From assembly GCF_004634425.1 (NCBI RefSeq), contig NZ_SBJL01000001.1:593001-657000 (forward strand): a DNA stretch of 64,000 nucleotides, written 5' to 3'. Below, one piece after another: positions 38,634 through 46,044 of this stretch. A program made the translations under genes and the position numbers. Each line of letters starts with the position of its first letter. The first letter of the stretch is position 1. The notes beneath the pieces were generated by a model. The model had not been told where the DNA came from and made no database searches. It saw only the letters and a program-made list of their open reading frames with translations. The DNA comes from Vitreimonas flagellata (lineage in GTDB: Bacteria; Pseudomonadota; Alphaproteobacteria; Caulobacterales; Aquidulcibacteraceae).

Positions 38634-39899
38634 ATGGCGAATGCGTATCTCGCCTTCGAACAGGCCGACGAGGACCAGGCGCGCGCCATCGCCGCCGAAC
38701 TCGAACGCAATGGTTGGACGGTGACGCCGTCGAGTGGCGATCTGCGACAAGCCGAGAAGCTGCCCGCTTTGGTGCAGACAATTGGTGAATCCAATTTGTT
38801 CGTGGTGCTCGCGTCGCGCGCGAGCGCTGAGAGCCAGTGGCTGCAGCGCGAGGTCGCCGCCGCCCTCAACAATGGTCGCCCGATCGTCATCGCGCAGACG
38901 GACGATCTGCCCAATGAGTCCTGGATTCACGCCACACTCGACACTAGCCACGCCGTTCTGCTGGGCCAGGGCGTCGAGGCGCTCGCCAAGATCGCCGACG
39001 CCGCGCGCACGGCAAAAAGCGGCGGTCGCGTGCTGACGATGCTCAACATCAAGGGCGGCGTCGGCAAGACCGTGCTGGCGGCCAATCTGTTTGCGGCGGC
39101 GCACTTGGCGAATAAGCGCTCGATCGCGTTCATCGATCTCGATCCGCAGCACAATCTGACACAGTATTTCTTGTCGCCCGGCGAACGCCACCGAATCCGC
39201 GATCGCAATCACACCATTTATGGCGTGCTGAATGCCCGCGGAGATCATAGCGTGCCGGCGCAGGATTTGGGCGGCATCGCCATTCCGCTCAACCGGGCGC
39301 GCAAGGGCAAAGACAAGGACATCAATTTCGAACTGGTCGCCGGCGACGAGCGTCTGTTTGAGTTCACCCTGGATACACGTTCGGACCAGGATAAGGCTGC
39401 CGCCTTCTTGCGTTTCCGTGCGTTGGTGGCGGCGCTACGCGCGCGCAATGACGCCGTGATCATCGATTCCAACCCCTGCGCCACGTTCTTAACGCGCCTG
39501 GCCATCACCACGGCCGATCACATCATCGCCCCTGTCAGGCCGGAGAAATATTCGCTCACCGGTTTGAACATGCTCGAGCACGTGGTTCGCGAAGTAAGAG
39601 GCAGGGCCTTGCGGTCGTCGGAGTTTTCAGTGCTGCTGAACGGGGTGAACGACCGCACCCGATCTGGCGAAACTGGCGACGCCGACGCGCTGACGCGCGG
39701 CGAGATTAGCGCTGCGCCCTTCTTCAGCGGTGCGTTGCTGGCTGAGGAAATCCCCTATTCGGCCGTGCTCAAATCGGCGCCGAGCGATCGCCTGGCTGCC
39801 AACCCGATCAATGTCACCGCCATGATGCGCGTCGGCGGCCGGCCCGCAAAGGAAGCGCTGACCAACGCCGCCGCCGCCATTCTGAGGCGCGCGCAATGA
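38634..39899 (+). CDS. TIR-like domain fused to ParA/MinD-type ATPase
   Basis: A 421-residue two-domain protein. Residues 1-112 read as a TIR-like fold: a first strand AYLAFEQADEDQA (4-16), an amphipathic helix, a SNLFVVLASRASAESQWL strand/turn (53-70) and the W69-x3-E73 motif followed by GRPIVIAQTDD, matching the region of the catalytic Glu in SARM1-type NAD hydrolases. Residues 132-420 form a deviant-Walker ATPase: K140-GGVGK-T146, switch I DLDPQ (168-172) and Walker B VIIDSNP (275-281). It overlaps the next gene by 4 nt. Function is unknown; defence, partition or positioning are all possible. No mobile-element signs flank it. Confidence 0.85.
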   Translation: MANAYLAFEQADEDQARAIAAELERNGWTVTPSSGDLRQAEKLPALVQTIGESNLFVVLASRASAESQWLQREVAAALNNGRPIVIAQTDDLPNESWIHATLDTSHAVLLGQGVEALAKIADAARTAKSGGRVLTMLNIKGGVGKTVLAANLFAAAHLANKRSIAFIDLDPQHNLTQYFLSPGERHRIRDRNHTIYGVLNARGDHSVPAQDLGGIAIPLNRARKGKDKDINFELVAGDERLFEFTLDTRSDQDKAAAFLRFRALVAALRARNDAVIIDSNPCATFLTRLAITTADHIIAPVRPEKYSLTGLNMLEHVVREVRGRALRSSEFSVLLNGVNDRTRSGETGDADALTRGEISAAPFFSGALLAEEIPYSAVLKSAPSDRLAANPINVTAMMRVGGRPAKEALTNAAAAILRRAQ

Positions 39900-40309
39900 A
39901 GCTCGACGCGACCCAAACCAAATTGCTGCGCACCGCCTTCAAAGGCCGATCGCGCGCTGAACTGAAGAAGCTCTTCGCTCTCATCCGCACCAGCGAGGAC
40001 CGCGCGCTCCTCGCCGCCGCTCTCCCGAAGAAGAAGGTCGCGCCGAAGCGCAAGGGCGACCCGCTGGTGCGTGAGTTGGAGCAAACGCTGAAGCCGATCA
40101 TGGGGCCGTCGGTCGAGAAGGCCGACATGCTGATCGAGCACATCGCCAAGAAGCATCGCCGCAAGCTCGGCATCGAGCCGAAGGGTATCGCCGACGCCGC
40201 CAAGCGCCTGCGCGCCAGCAAGTTTACGGACGAGCAAATCCGCGCAGGGGCCCAAAGCCTGATGGCGCATCTGGCCAAGCTCTACGGCGACCGCGAGACG
40301 GTGGTGTAA
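39896..40309 (+). CDS. Small basic helical protein, partner of the TIR/ParA gene
   Basis: An unrecognised 137-residue protein, predicted helical and strongly basic. Two helical parts (about 1-43 and 55-130) are joined by a lysine-rich linker (KKKVAPKRK at 45-53), and KKHRRK at 85-90 is a second basic patch. There is no signal peptide or membrane segment. The start lies in the stop of the TIR/ParA gene (ATGA), so the two are made together. Its size and charge resemble small DNA-binding partners of ParA ATPases, but that is inference. msrB follows after 50 nt. Confidence 0.82.
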   Translation: MKLDATQTKLLRTAFKGRSRAELKKLFALIRTSEDRALLAAALPKKKVAPKRKGDPLVRELEQTLKPIMGPSVEKADMLIEHIAKKHRRKLGIEPKGIADAAKRLRASKFTDEQIRAGAQSLMAHLAKLYGDRETVV

Positions 40310-40359
40310 CCGGCGCCCTGGTCTGGACGAATTGGGGTCCGCTCCCCAGGATAAATCCC

Positions 40360-40824
40360 ATGACCCTTTCCCAATCCGGTTTCGATCTCACGCCCCCCAG
40401 CGACAGCGACCGCCTGCGCTTGGAAGCTGATCTCAACGACGAAGAACGCCGTGTTCTGCTGCATCACGGCACCGAGGCGCCATTCTGCGGCGGCCTGCTC
40501 AATCAGAAGAAGTCCGGTGTGTATTGCTGCCGCCTCTGCGGGCTGCCGCTGTTCCGCCAGGACACTAAGTTCGAGAGCGGCACGGGCTGGCCGAGCTTCA
40601 CGGGGCCGGTCGATCCGGCGCACGTGGTCGGCATCGAGGACAATTCCTACGGCATGCGCCGCGTCGAGACCCGCTGCGCGCGTTGCGATAGCCACCAGGG
40701 CCACGTCTTCCCAGACGGCCCTCGCCCCACCGGCCTACGCTATTGTATCAACTCAGCGTCGCTGAACTTCGTCGCCGACGGCGAGCCCCTGCCCGATCCA
40801 CTCGGACGCGGCGAGCACCTCTAA
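40360..40824 (+). CDS. msrB: Peptide-methionine (R)-S-oxide reductase
   Basis: Repairs methionine-R-sulfoxide in proteins. The 154 residues contain the structural zinc site C57-x2-C60 and C106-x2-C109, FESGTGWPSF near 71-80, and catalytic Cys129 in RYCINSASLNF. No signal peptide is visible, so it is probably cytosolic. The stop codon interlocks with that of the following minus-strand gene. Confidence 0.96.
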   Translation: MTLSQSGFDLTPPSDSDRLRLEADLNDEERRVLLHHGTEAPFCGGLLNQKKSGVYCCRLCGLPLFRQDTKFESGTGWPSFTGPVDPAHVVGIEDNSYGMRRVETRCARCDSHQGHVFPDGPRPTGLRYCINSASLNFVADGEPLPDPLGRGEHL

Positions 40825-41045
40825 GCGCGCGCGGAAATCCGTAGCTGCTCGATCATGCGGTCGAGCTCGCGCTGCATGGCGCGGGCGACGACCTCTTCGG
40901 GCACGCCGTCGTGGAACTCGTCAAAGGCTCGGCCGACAATGCGGCCAACGAGCAACGCAGACTCGTTGGCGTCGCCAGTGAATTGGCGTGCTCTCCGCTC
41001 CAGCTCTTCCTGGCGCGCGAGTATGGCCGTCACAGGTTGCGCCAT
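40821..41045 (-). CDS. Small hypothetical protein
   Basis: I do not recognise this 74-residue protein. It is predicted all-helical and amphipathic (ILARQEELERRARQF near 8-22, then two more helices) with no signal peptide, Cys or membrane segment. It starts with ATG at 41045 and ends in a 4-nt overlap with the msrB stop. The clean overlap and typical codon use suggest a real gene. Confidence 0.6.
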   Translation of the reverse strand: MAQPVTAILARQEELERRARQFTGDANESALLVGRIVGRAFDEFHDGVPEEVVARAMQRELDRMIEQLRISARA

Positions 41046-41172
41046 GGCGCCCTCCTCTGTTTCGGGCCGGACGTTCCCCCAACCGAACGGCAGATGACTT
41101 ACCGTAGCAGACTTTTCCCCAGTTTGGAGATGTAAACCGCGTGTCTCACCACATTTTAAGCGCGGAACAGAA

Positions 41173-41271
41173 ATGAAGCTTACGATGCAAGGCTTTGTTA
41201 AGCACGGTGCGGCGCAATGCGTGCGCTATCTTGACGATCTGCAAGGTTCGGCGACGATGGATATCGCGTGA
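41173..41271 (+). CDS. Possible 32-codon upstream ORF coupled to bpt
   Basis: ATG at 41173 has GGAA five bases upstream and opens a 32-codon frame (MKLTMQGFVKHGAAQCVRYL then DDLQGSATMDIA) that ends in TGA overlapping the GTG start of bpt by 4 nt. The same overlap style is used by many true gene pairs here, and bpt itself has only a weak ribosome site. It may be a translated leader or a chance frame. Confidence 0.35.
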   Translation: MKLTMQGFVKHGAAQCVRYLDDLQGSATMDIA

Positions 41272-42011
41272 CCAAGCCGTTTCCGACCAAGAACCTCAGG
41301 TTCTTTCTGACAGCGCCATCGCCGTGCCCGTATCTGCCGGGCAAGCGTGAGCGCAAAGTCTTCACCGCGCTTGATGGCTACGATGCCGAGGGCCTGCACG
41401 ACGTGCTGACCAATTCAGGTTTCCGTCGCTCGCAGAACATTGCTTATCGCCCCTCATGCGAAAGTTGTGACGCATGCATCTCGGCGCGCGTGCCGGTGGA
41501 GCGGTTCGAGTTCAATCGCCGCTGGCGCAAGATCATGACGCGCAACGCCGATCTCACGCGCGCGCTGAAACCAGCGGAAGCCACGCACGAACAATTCTGG
41601 CTGCTGCGCCGCTACCTCACCTCGCGTCACGCCGAGGGCGGCATGGCGGACATGACCTTCTCCGACTATGCCTCGATGGTGGAAGAAACGGCGGTGCATA
41701 CGCACATCGTCGAATATCGTTACAGCGACGGCCCCAAGAAGGGCGACCTTGCGGCTGCGGCCCTGATCGACGTGCTCGGCGATGGGCTGTCGATGGTCTA
41801 TTCGTTTTTCGATCCCGAAGAGCCGCGCCGCTCGTTGGGCGTCTATACGATCCTCGATCACATCCAGCAGGCGCACGCGGCGGGCTTCGGCCACGTCTAT
41901 CTCGGCTATTGGATCCCAGGCTCCGACAAGATGGAATACAAAGCCCAATTCCGCCCGCTTGAGCTGCTGCTCGCCGGCGAATGGCGCACATTCGAGCCAG
42001 TCGAGTTCTGA
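41268..42011 (+). CDS. bpt: Aspartate/glutamate leucyltransferase (N-degron pathway)
   Basis: Transfers Leu from Leu-tRNA to proteins with N-terminal Asp or Glu, marking them for ClpS/ClpAP degradation. The 247 residues begin GTG (MTKPFPTKNLRFFLTAPSPC), and the Ate1-type N-terminal region includes AYRPSCESCDACISARVPV near 59-76. The C-terminal acyltransferase-like fold ends YLGYWIPGSDKMEYKAQFRP. The start is coupled to a possible 32-codon upstream frame. Confidence 0.94.
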   Translation: MTKPFPTKNLRFFLTAPSPCPYLPGKRERKVFTALDGYDAEGLHDVLTNSGFRRSQNIAYRPSCESCDACISARVPVERFEFNRRWRKIMTRNADLTRALKPAEATHEQFWLLRRYLTSRHAEGGMADMTFSDYASMVEETAVHTHIVEYRYSDGPKKGDLAAAALIDVLGDGLSMVYSFFDPEEPRRSLGVYTILDHIQQAHAAGFGHVYLGYWIPGSDKMEYKAQFRPLELLLAGEWRTFEPVEF

Positions 42012-42046
42012 TCGCAACGCGCTATGCTCCGCCCACGAGGTGAAGC

Positions 42047-42538
42047 ATGGCTGAGTCGAAAAAAGCGCTCTGGCGCGCAGGCGAAATCCAACCGGCGCTG
42101 CGGCCCTTCACACAAAAGCTCAATCCCAATTCGCTCTTCCGCGCAGCTGGCCTATCGCGCCTCGCCGGCATGAGCCGCGCACATGTGAGCCTCGTGAAGC
42201 TGCCGCCTGGCAAGGATAGCTTCGCCTATCATGCGCACATGCTCGAAGAGGAATGGATCTACATGATCTCGGGTCGCGCCATCGCGGTGATCGACGGCAA
42301 GGAAACCGAGGTCGGCCCCGGCGACTTCATGGGCTTCGCCACGCCGTCCGTGCCGCATCTCTTGCGCAACACGTTTGACGAAGAATGCATCTATCTGATG
42401 GGCGGCGAAGACAAACCGATCGACGTTGTCGACTACCCCGAGATCGGCAAACGCTATTTGCAAATGCAGACGGTGAAGGGCGCCGAGTTTTACGAGCTTG
42501 GCGAGCCGACCAATCCGTACGGCAAAGCGCAGGACTAG
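42047..42538 (+). CDS. Cupin domain protein
   Basis: A 163-residue single-domain cupin of unknown substrate. VKLPPGKDSFAYHAHMLEEEWIYMISG near 50-76 is the metal-binding motif 1 (His-x-His, Glu) and PGDFMGFATPSVPHLLRN near 95-112 contains the second-motif His. A GAGGTG ribosome site precedes the ATG. It lies 35 nt downstream of bpt and ends in stop codons interlocked with the lipoprotein gene. Confidence 0.85.
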   Translation: MAESKKALWRAGEIQPALRPFTQKLNPNSLFRAAGLSRLAGMSRAHVSLVKLPPGKDSFAYHAHMLEEEWIYMISGRAIAVIDGKETEVGPGDFMGFATPSVPHLLRNTFDEECIYLMGGEDKPIDVVDYPEIGKRYLQMQTVKGAEFYELGEPTNPYGKAQD

Positions 42539-43059
42539 AGCACCACACCTTCTTGCGTGCGCGCGCCGTGCGGCGCGTTGAAGCCGAACGTGGCGCAGAG
42601 GCGGCTTTGCGTTGCCGCAGAGCTGGGCGGCTCCTCGCCGGTGAACACCAGCACTGTCACACGCGTCGCGCGCTCTTCATAAACCAGCGCCGCATATTCC
42701 GGCCGATCATCACCGCACAAACTGGGCGCGCCTTCGCGTAGCGTGACGTCCGTGACGCGGCGCAATTCGACGTGCAGATCGGCTGTGCCAACTGCAATGG
42801 CGGCGTATGAGTCTCCGGCTTGCGCCGTCAAATCGTAGCCACGGCGTGGCTCAAGCGTGCGCGTGTAAAGGATCGCGCCTTTGCTGAACATCAAGCCCGC
42901 GCGTTCGATCGAGAGATCACCCGTATAATAGCGCGCGGTATCGGACGCGGCGACATAGCGGCCGCTGAGTTCGCGCGCCGCCTGCGGTTCGTCGCGCACA
43001 GCGCGCGTTTCGCCGCACGCGGCGACAACGAGACAAAGAGCGGCGAATGCAAAGCGCAT
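42535..43059 (-). CDS. Putative lipoprotein, paralogue A
   Basis: A 174-residue predicted lipoprotein: the signal MRFAFAALCLVVAAC ends in a lipobox with Cys15. The mature part shows beta-rich repeats and two Cys. LCGDDRPEYAALVYEE, VTVLVFTGEEPP and SRLCATFGF align with the next gene (LCGDQTPTFVVL, LSVLVFSGIEPP, TSLCGIFNF), so the two are tandem paralogues. Function unknown. Confidence 0.78.
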   Translation of the reverse strand: MRFAFAALCLVVAACGETRAVRDEPQAARELSGRYVAASDTARYYTGDLSIERAGLMFSKGAILYTRTLEPRRGYDLTAQAGDSYAAIAVGTADLHVELRRVTDVTLREGAPSLCGDDRPEYAALVYEERATRVTVLVFTGEEPPSSAATQSRLCATFGFNAPHGARTQEGVVL

Positions 43060-43130
43060 GAGCGGAATTTATGCGTCCCGCGCGCCCATGCCGACCCCGC
43101 CCCGTCGCTTTGTCAGCACGGCTCGTCGCG

Positions 43131-43640
43131 TCACCCCGGCACAAAATTGAAGATACCACACAGCGACGTCGCCGCGGCGCCCGCGCCCGGTGGTTCGATC
43201 CCAGAGAACACCAGCACCGAGAGCGCATCCCCGCCACGCGCCAGCACAACGAAGGTCGGCGTCTGGTCGCCGCACAATTGCGGCGCGGCCGCGTCAGCAG
43301 CGACGCGCACCAGCGCGATCTGGCGCAATTCCATCGTCTCGATCGATTGATTGCCGGTGGCGTCGGCGAAGGAGCCCTGACCGGCCGCGAGTTCGCTCGT
43401 CGGGCCAAGTGCTGCGTCCACGCGCGCGCCCTCGATGCGGAAGCCGCGACCAAAGCTCAGCACGTCTGCCGTCACGTCCAGATCGCCGGTGATCGACATC
43501 GCCGTCGTCGAGACCGCCGTGAACGTGCCCGTGATCGAGGGAGCAGGCGCCGCCGCACGCGGCGCGCTCTCCGTCGGCGGCGTCGCCGTTTGGCCGCAGG
43601 CGGCGAGTGCGAAGCCAAGGGCCAGGATCAAGCGCTTCAT
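43131..43640 (-). CDS. Putative lipoprotein, paralogue B
   Basis: A 169-residue predicted lipoprotein with signal MKRLILALGFALAAC (lipobox Cys15) and an Ala/Pro-rich linker (about 16-34). The C-terminal half shares LCGD-x2-P, VLVFSG-x-EPP and LCG-x-F-x-F with the adjacent paralogue A; the paired Cys probably form a disulfide. The two genes are 71 nt apart on the same strand. Function unknown. Confidence 0.78.
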   Translation of the reverse strand: MKRLILALGFALAACGQTATPPTESAPRAAAPAPSITGTFTAVSTTAMSITGDLDVTADVLSFGRGFRIEGARVDAALGPTSELAAGQGSFADATGNQSIETMELRQIALVRVAADAAAPQLCGDQTPTFVVLARGGDALSVLVFSGIEPPGAGAAATSLCGIFNFVPG

Positions 43641-43708
43641 CAGGGTTCCTTCATGCAGGCACGTACGCGCGACTGCGAACGGCGTCTAAACGCCACGCTC
43701 AATCACCC

Positions 43709-45241
43709 TCACAACGGAATATTGTCGTGCTTCTTCCAGGGGTTCTCGAGCCTCTTGTTCTTGAGCGTCATCAGGGCGCGGACGATGCGTTTGCGGGTTT
43801 CGCGGGGCATGATCACGTCGTCGATGAAGCCGCGCGAGGCGGCCACGAACGGGTTGGCGAAGCGGTCGGAATATTCCTTGGTACGCGCCGCGATCTTGTC
43901 GGGATCGCCGATGTCGGCGCGGAAAATGATCTCGACCGCGCCCTTGGCGCCCATCACCGCGATTTCAGCTGACGGCCAGGCGTAATTCACGTCGCCGCGC
44001 AAATGCTTGGAGCTCATCACGTCATAGGCGCCGCCATAAGCTTTGCGCGTGATGACCGTGACTTTCGGCACCGTCGCTTCGCCATAGGCGAACAAGAGCT
44101 TGGCGCCGTGCTTGATCAGGCCGCCGAGTTCTTGGCGCGTGCCCGGCAGGAAGCCCGGCACGTCCACGAAGGTGACGATTGGAATGTTGAAGGCGTCGCA
44201 GAACCGCACGAAGCGCGCGGCTTTACGGCTGGCGTCGATATCGAGCACGCCGGCCAGCGTCATCGGCTGGTTGGCGACAATGCCGACGGTGGAGCCGTCG
44301 AGACGCGCGAACGCGGTGATGATGTTTTTGCCAAACTCAGGGCCGATCTCGAAATAATCGCCTTCGTCGGCGACCTTCTCGATCAGCTCCTTCATGTCAT
44401 AGGGCTTGTTCGGATTATCCGGGATCAAGCGATCGAGCGAGGTATCCTCTCGCGTCACGTCGTCATAGTGCGGACGCGTGGGCGGCTTTTCGCGGTTCGA
44501 CAGCGGCAGGAAGTCGATCAGACGGCGCATCTGCGTCAGCGTCTCGAAATCGTTTTCAAACGCGCCATCGACCACGCCGGATTTCGACGCATGCACGCGC
44601 GCGCCGCCGAGTTCTTCGTGCGTGACGATTTCGTTCGTCACCGTTTTCACGACCTCGGGGCCAGTGACGTACATGTAGCTCGTGTCCTTCACCATGAAGA
44701 TGAAGTCGGTCATCGCCGGCGAATAGACGTCGCCGCCAGCACATGGCCCCATGATGACGCTGATCTGTGGCACCACGCCCGAGCCCAAAATATTGCGCAT
44801 GAAAATGTCGGCGTAGCCGGCTAGAGATTCCACGCCTTCCTGAATGCGGGCGCCGCCGGCGTCGAAAATGCCGATGATCGGCGCACCGTTCTTGATCGCC
44901 ATGTCCTGCACTTTGACGATCTTCGCCGCGTGCGTGGCCGAGAGCGAACCGCCGAGAACGGTGAAGTCTTTCGAGAATACATAGACGATACGGCCGTTGA
45001 TCGTGCCCCAGCCGGTGACGACGCCGTCACCAGGGATGTTCTGATCGGCTTTGCTGAAATCGTTGGGCCGCGGCTCGACGAACATGTCAAATTCTTCGAA
45101 CGAGCCTTCGTCCATCAGGAGTTCGATGCGTTCGCGCGCGGTGAGCTTGCCTTTGGCGTGCTGCGCCGCCATGCGCTTCTCGCCCCCGCCCGCACGCGCG
45201 GCTTCACGCTTGGCTTCAAGGGTTTCGATGATGTCTTTCAT
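43709..45241 (-). CDS. pccB: Propionyl-CoA carboxylase beta subunit (carboxyltransferase)
   Basis: Carboxyltransferase half of a biotin-dependent acyl-CoA carboxylase, most likely making methylmalonyl-CoA from propionyl-CoA. The 510 residues start [20 protein letters not shown] with [41 protein letters not shown] and [10 protein letters not shown] carry the acyl-CoA and carboxybiotin oxyanion holes. ATG 45241 matches family starts; in-frame ATGs at 45274 and 45289 would extend it slightly. The biotin subunit pccA is not in the window. Confidence 0.93.
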   Translation of the reverse strand: MKDIIETLEAKREAARAGGGEKRMAAQHAKGKLTARERIELLMDEGSFEEFDMFVEPRPNDFSKADQNIPGDGVVTGWGTINGRIVYVFSKDFTVLGGSLSATHAAKIVKVQDMAIKNGAPIIGIFDAGGARIQEGVESLAGYADIFMRNILGSGVVPQISVIMGPCAGGDVYSPAMTDFIFMVKDTSYMYVTGPEVVKTVTNEIVTHEELGGARVHASKSGVVDGAFENDFETLTQMRRLIDFLPLSNREKPPTRPHYDDVTREDTSLDRLIPDNPNKPYDMKELIEKVADEGDYFEIGPEFGKNIITAFARLDGSTVGIVANQPMTLAGVLDIDASRKAARFVRFCDAFNIPIVTFVDVPGFLPGTRQELGGLIKHGAKLLFAYGEATVPKVTVITRKAYGGAYDVMSSKHLRGDVNYAWPSAEIAVMGAKGAVEIIFRADIGDPDKIAARTKEYSDRFANPFVAASRGFIDDVIMPRETRKRIVRALMTLKNKRLENPWKKHDNIPL

Positions 45242-45323
45242 GGGCGTTGGCGCTCCCGCAGATGCATTCGGCATCGGGGTAACGCCCATGTTGCGCTGCC
45301 GCAAGCCCGCGCCCTGACGCGGT

Positions 45324-46040
45324 TTAGGCCAAAGCCGCCACGAAGCGCGCAAGGGCCTCGAACTCGGCCCTCTGTCGCGCCAAACGCGCCTGAGCTTCCG
45401 CATCGGCGCCCCACTTTTGTTGCGACCAGAGATGGTCGAGTGCTGCCGCTTCGAAAGCTGCCGTAGGCGTCACTTTCTGATGCAGCACCGCGAAACCAAT
45501 GATGGCGGAGCCGCCAAGGCCCGTAGCTTGCGCGAGTGCGGTGAGGTGGAAATCGTCCAGCGCGAGTGCGGCGGCGCGCAGTTTCGCCAGCTCACCTTGC
45601 GGCACGTCAGCGGGCAGAATGCCGGTGACGACGGGCAGATCGGCGCCGACATACGCATGCAGCCAATCGCGCAGCGACGACCAATGCGCGTCCTGGTGCG
45701 CGACGAGTTCAACTGGCGACGCGGCGCGATGGCAACAGAGATCGGTTTCACCGAATTTGGCAATGTAGTCGGCCACCTCCTCACGCTTGGACGCCGTCGC
45801 ATCGATCGCGGCGAAGGCGAATTGCGTGAGCGGCATGCGCGTGGGGATGATGTGTTCGCCTTGCGCGTTCCATTCATCGACCATCGCGTCGGCCAGCGCG
45901 CGCGTGGGCGCGACGAACGCCGCGCCCTTCGGCGTCTTCAGGCGGCGCTCATCCAGCTTCAGCGCAAAGCCGCCGTCCGCTTCGATGACGCAGGCGTGCT
46001 CGTAGAATTTGCGCGGGTACGTGATGACAGGTGTTTCCAT
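45324..46040 (-). CDS. ATP12-family F1-ATPase assembly chaperone
   Basis: A 238-residue homologue of mitochondrial ATP12, which binds the F1 alpha subunit during ATP synthase assembly; the family is essentially restricted to mitochondria and alphaproteobacteria. Motifs: [20 protein letters not shown] near 26-45, [20 protein letters not shown] near 55-74 and [20 protein letters not shown] near 97-116. It lies 4 nt downstream of the TPR-oxygenase gene. Confidence 0.92.
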   Translation of the reverse strand: METPVITYPRKFYEHACVIEADGGFALKLDERRLKTPKGAAFVAPTRALADAMVDEWNAQGEHIIPTRMPLTQFAFAAIDATASKREEVADYIAKFGETDLCCHRAASPVELVAHQDAHWSSLRDWLHAYVGADLPVVTGILPADVPQGELAKLRAAALALDDFHLTALAQATGLGGSAIIGFAVLHQKVTPTAAFEAAALDHLWSQQKWGADAEAQARLARQRAEFEALARFVAALA

Positions 46041-46044
46041 GATC

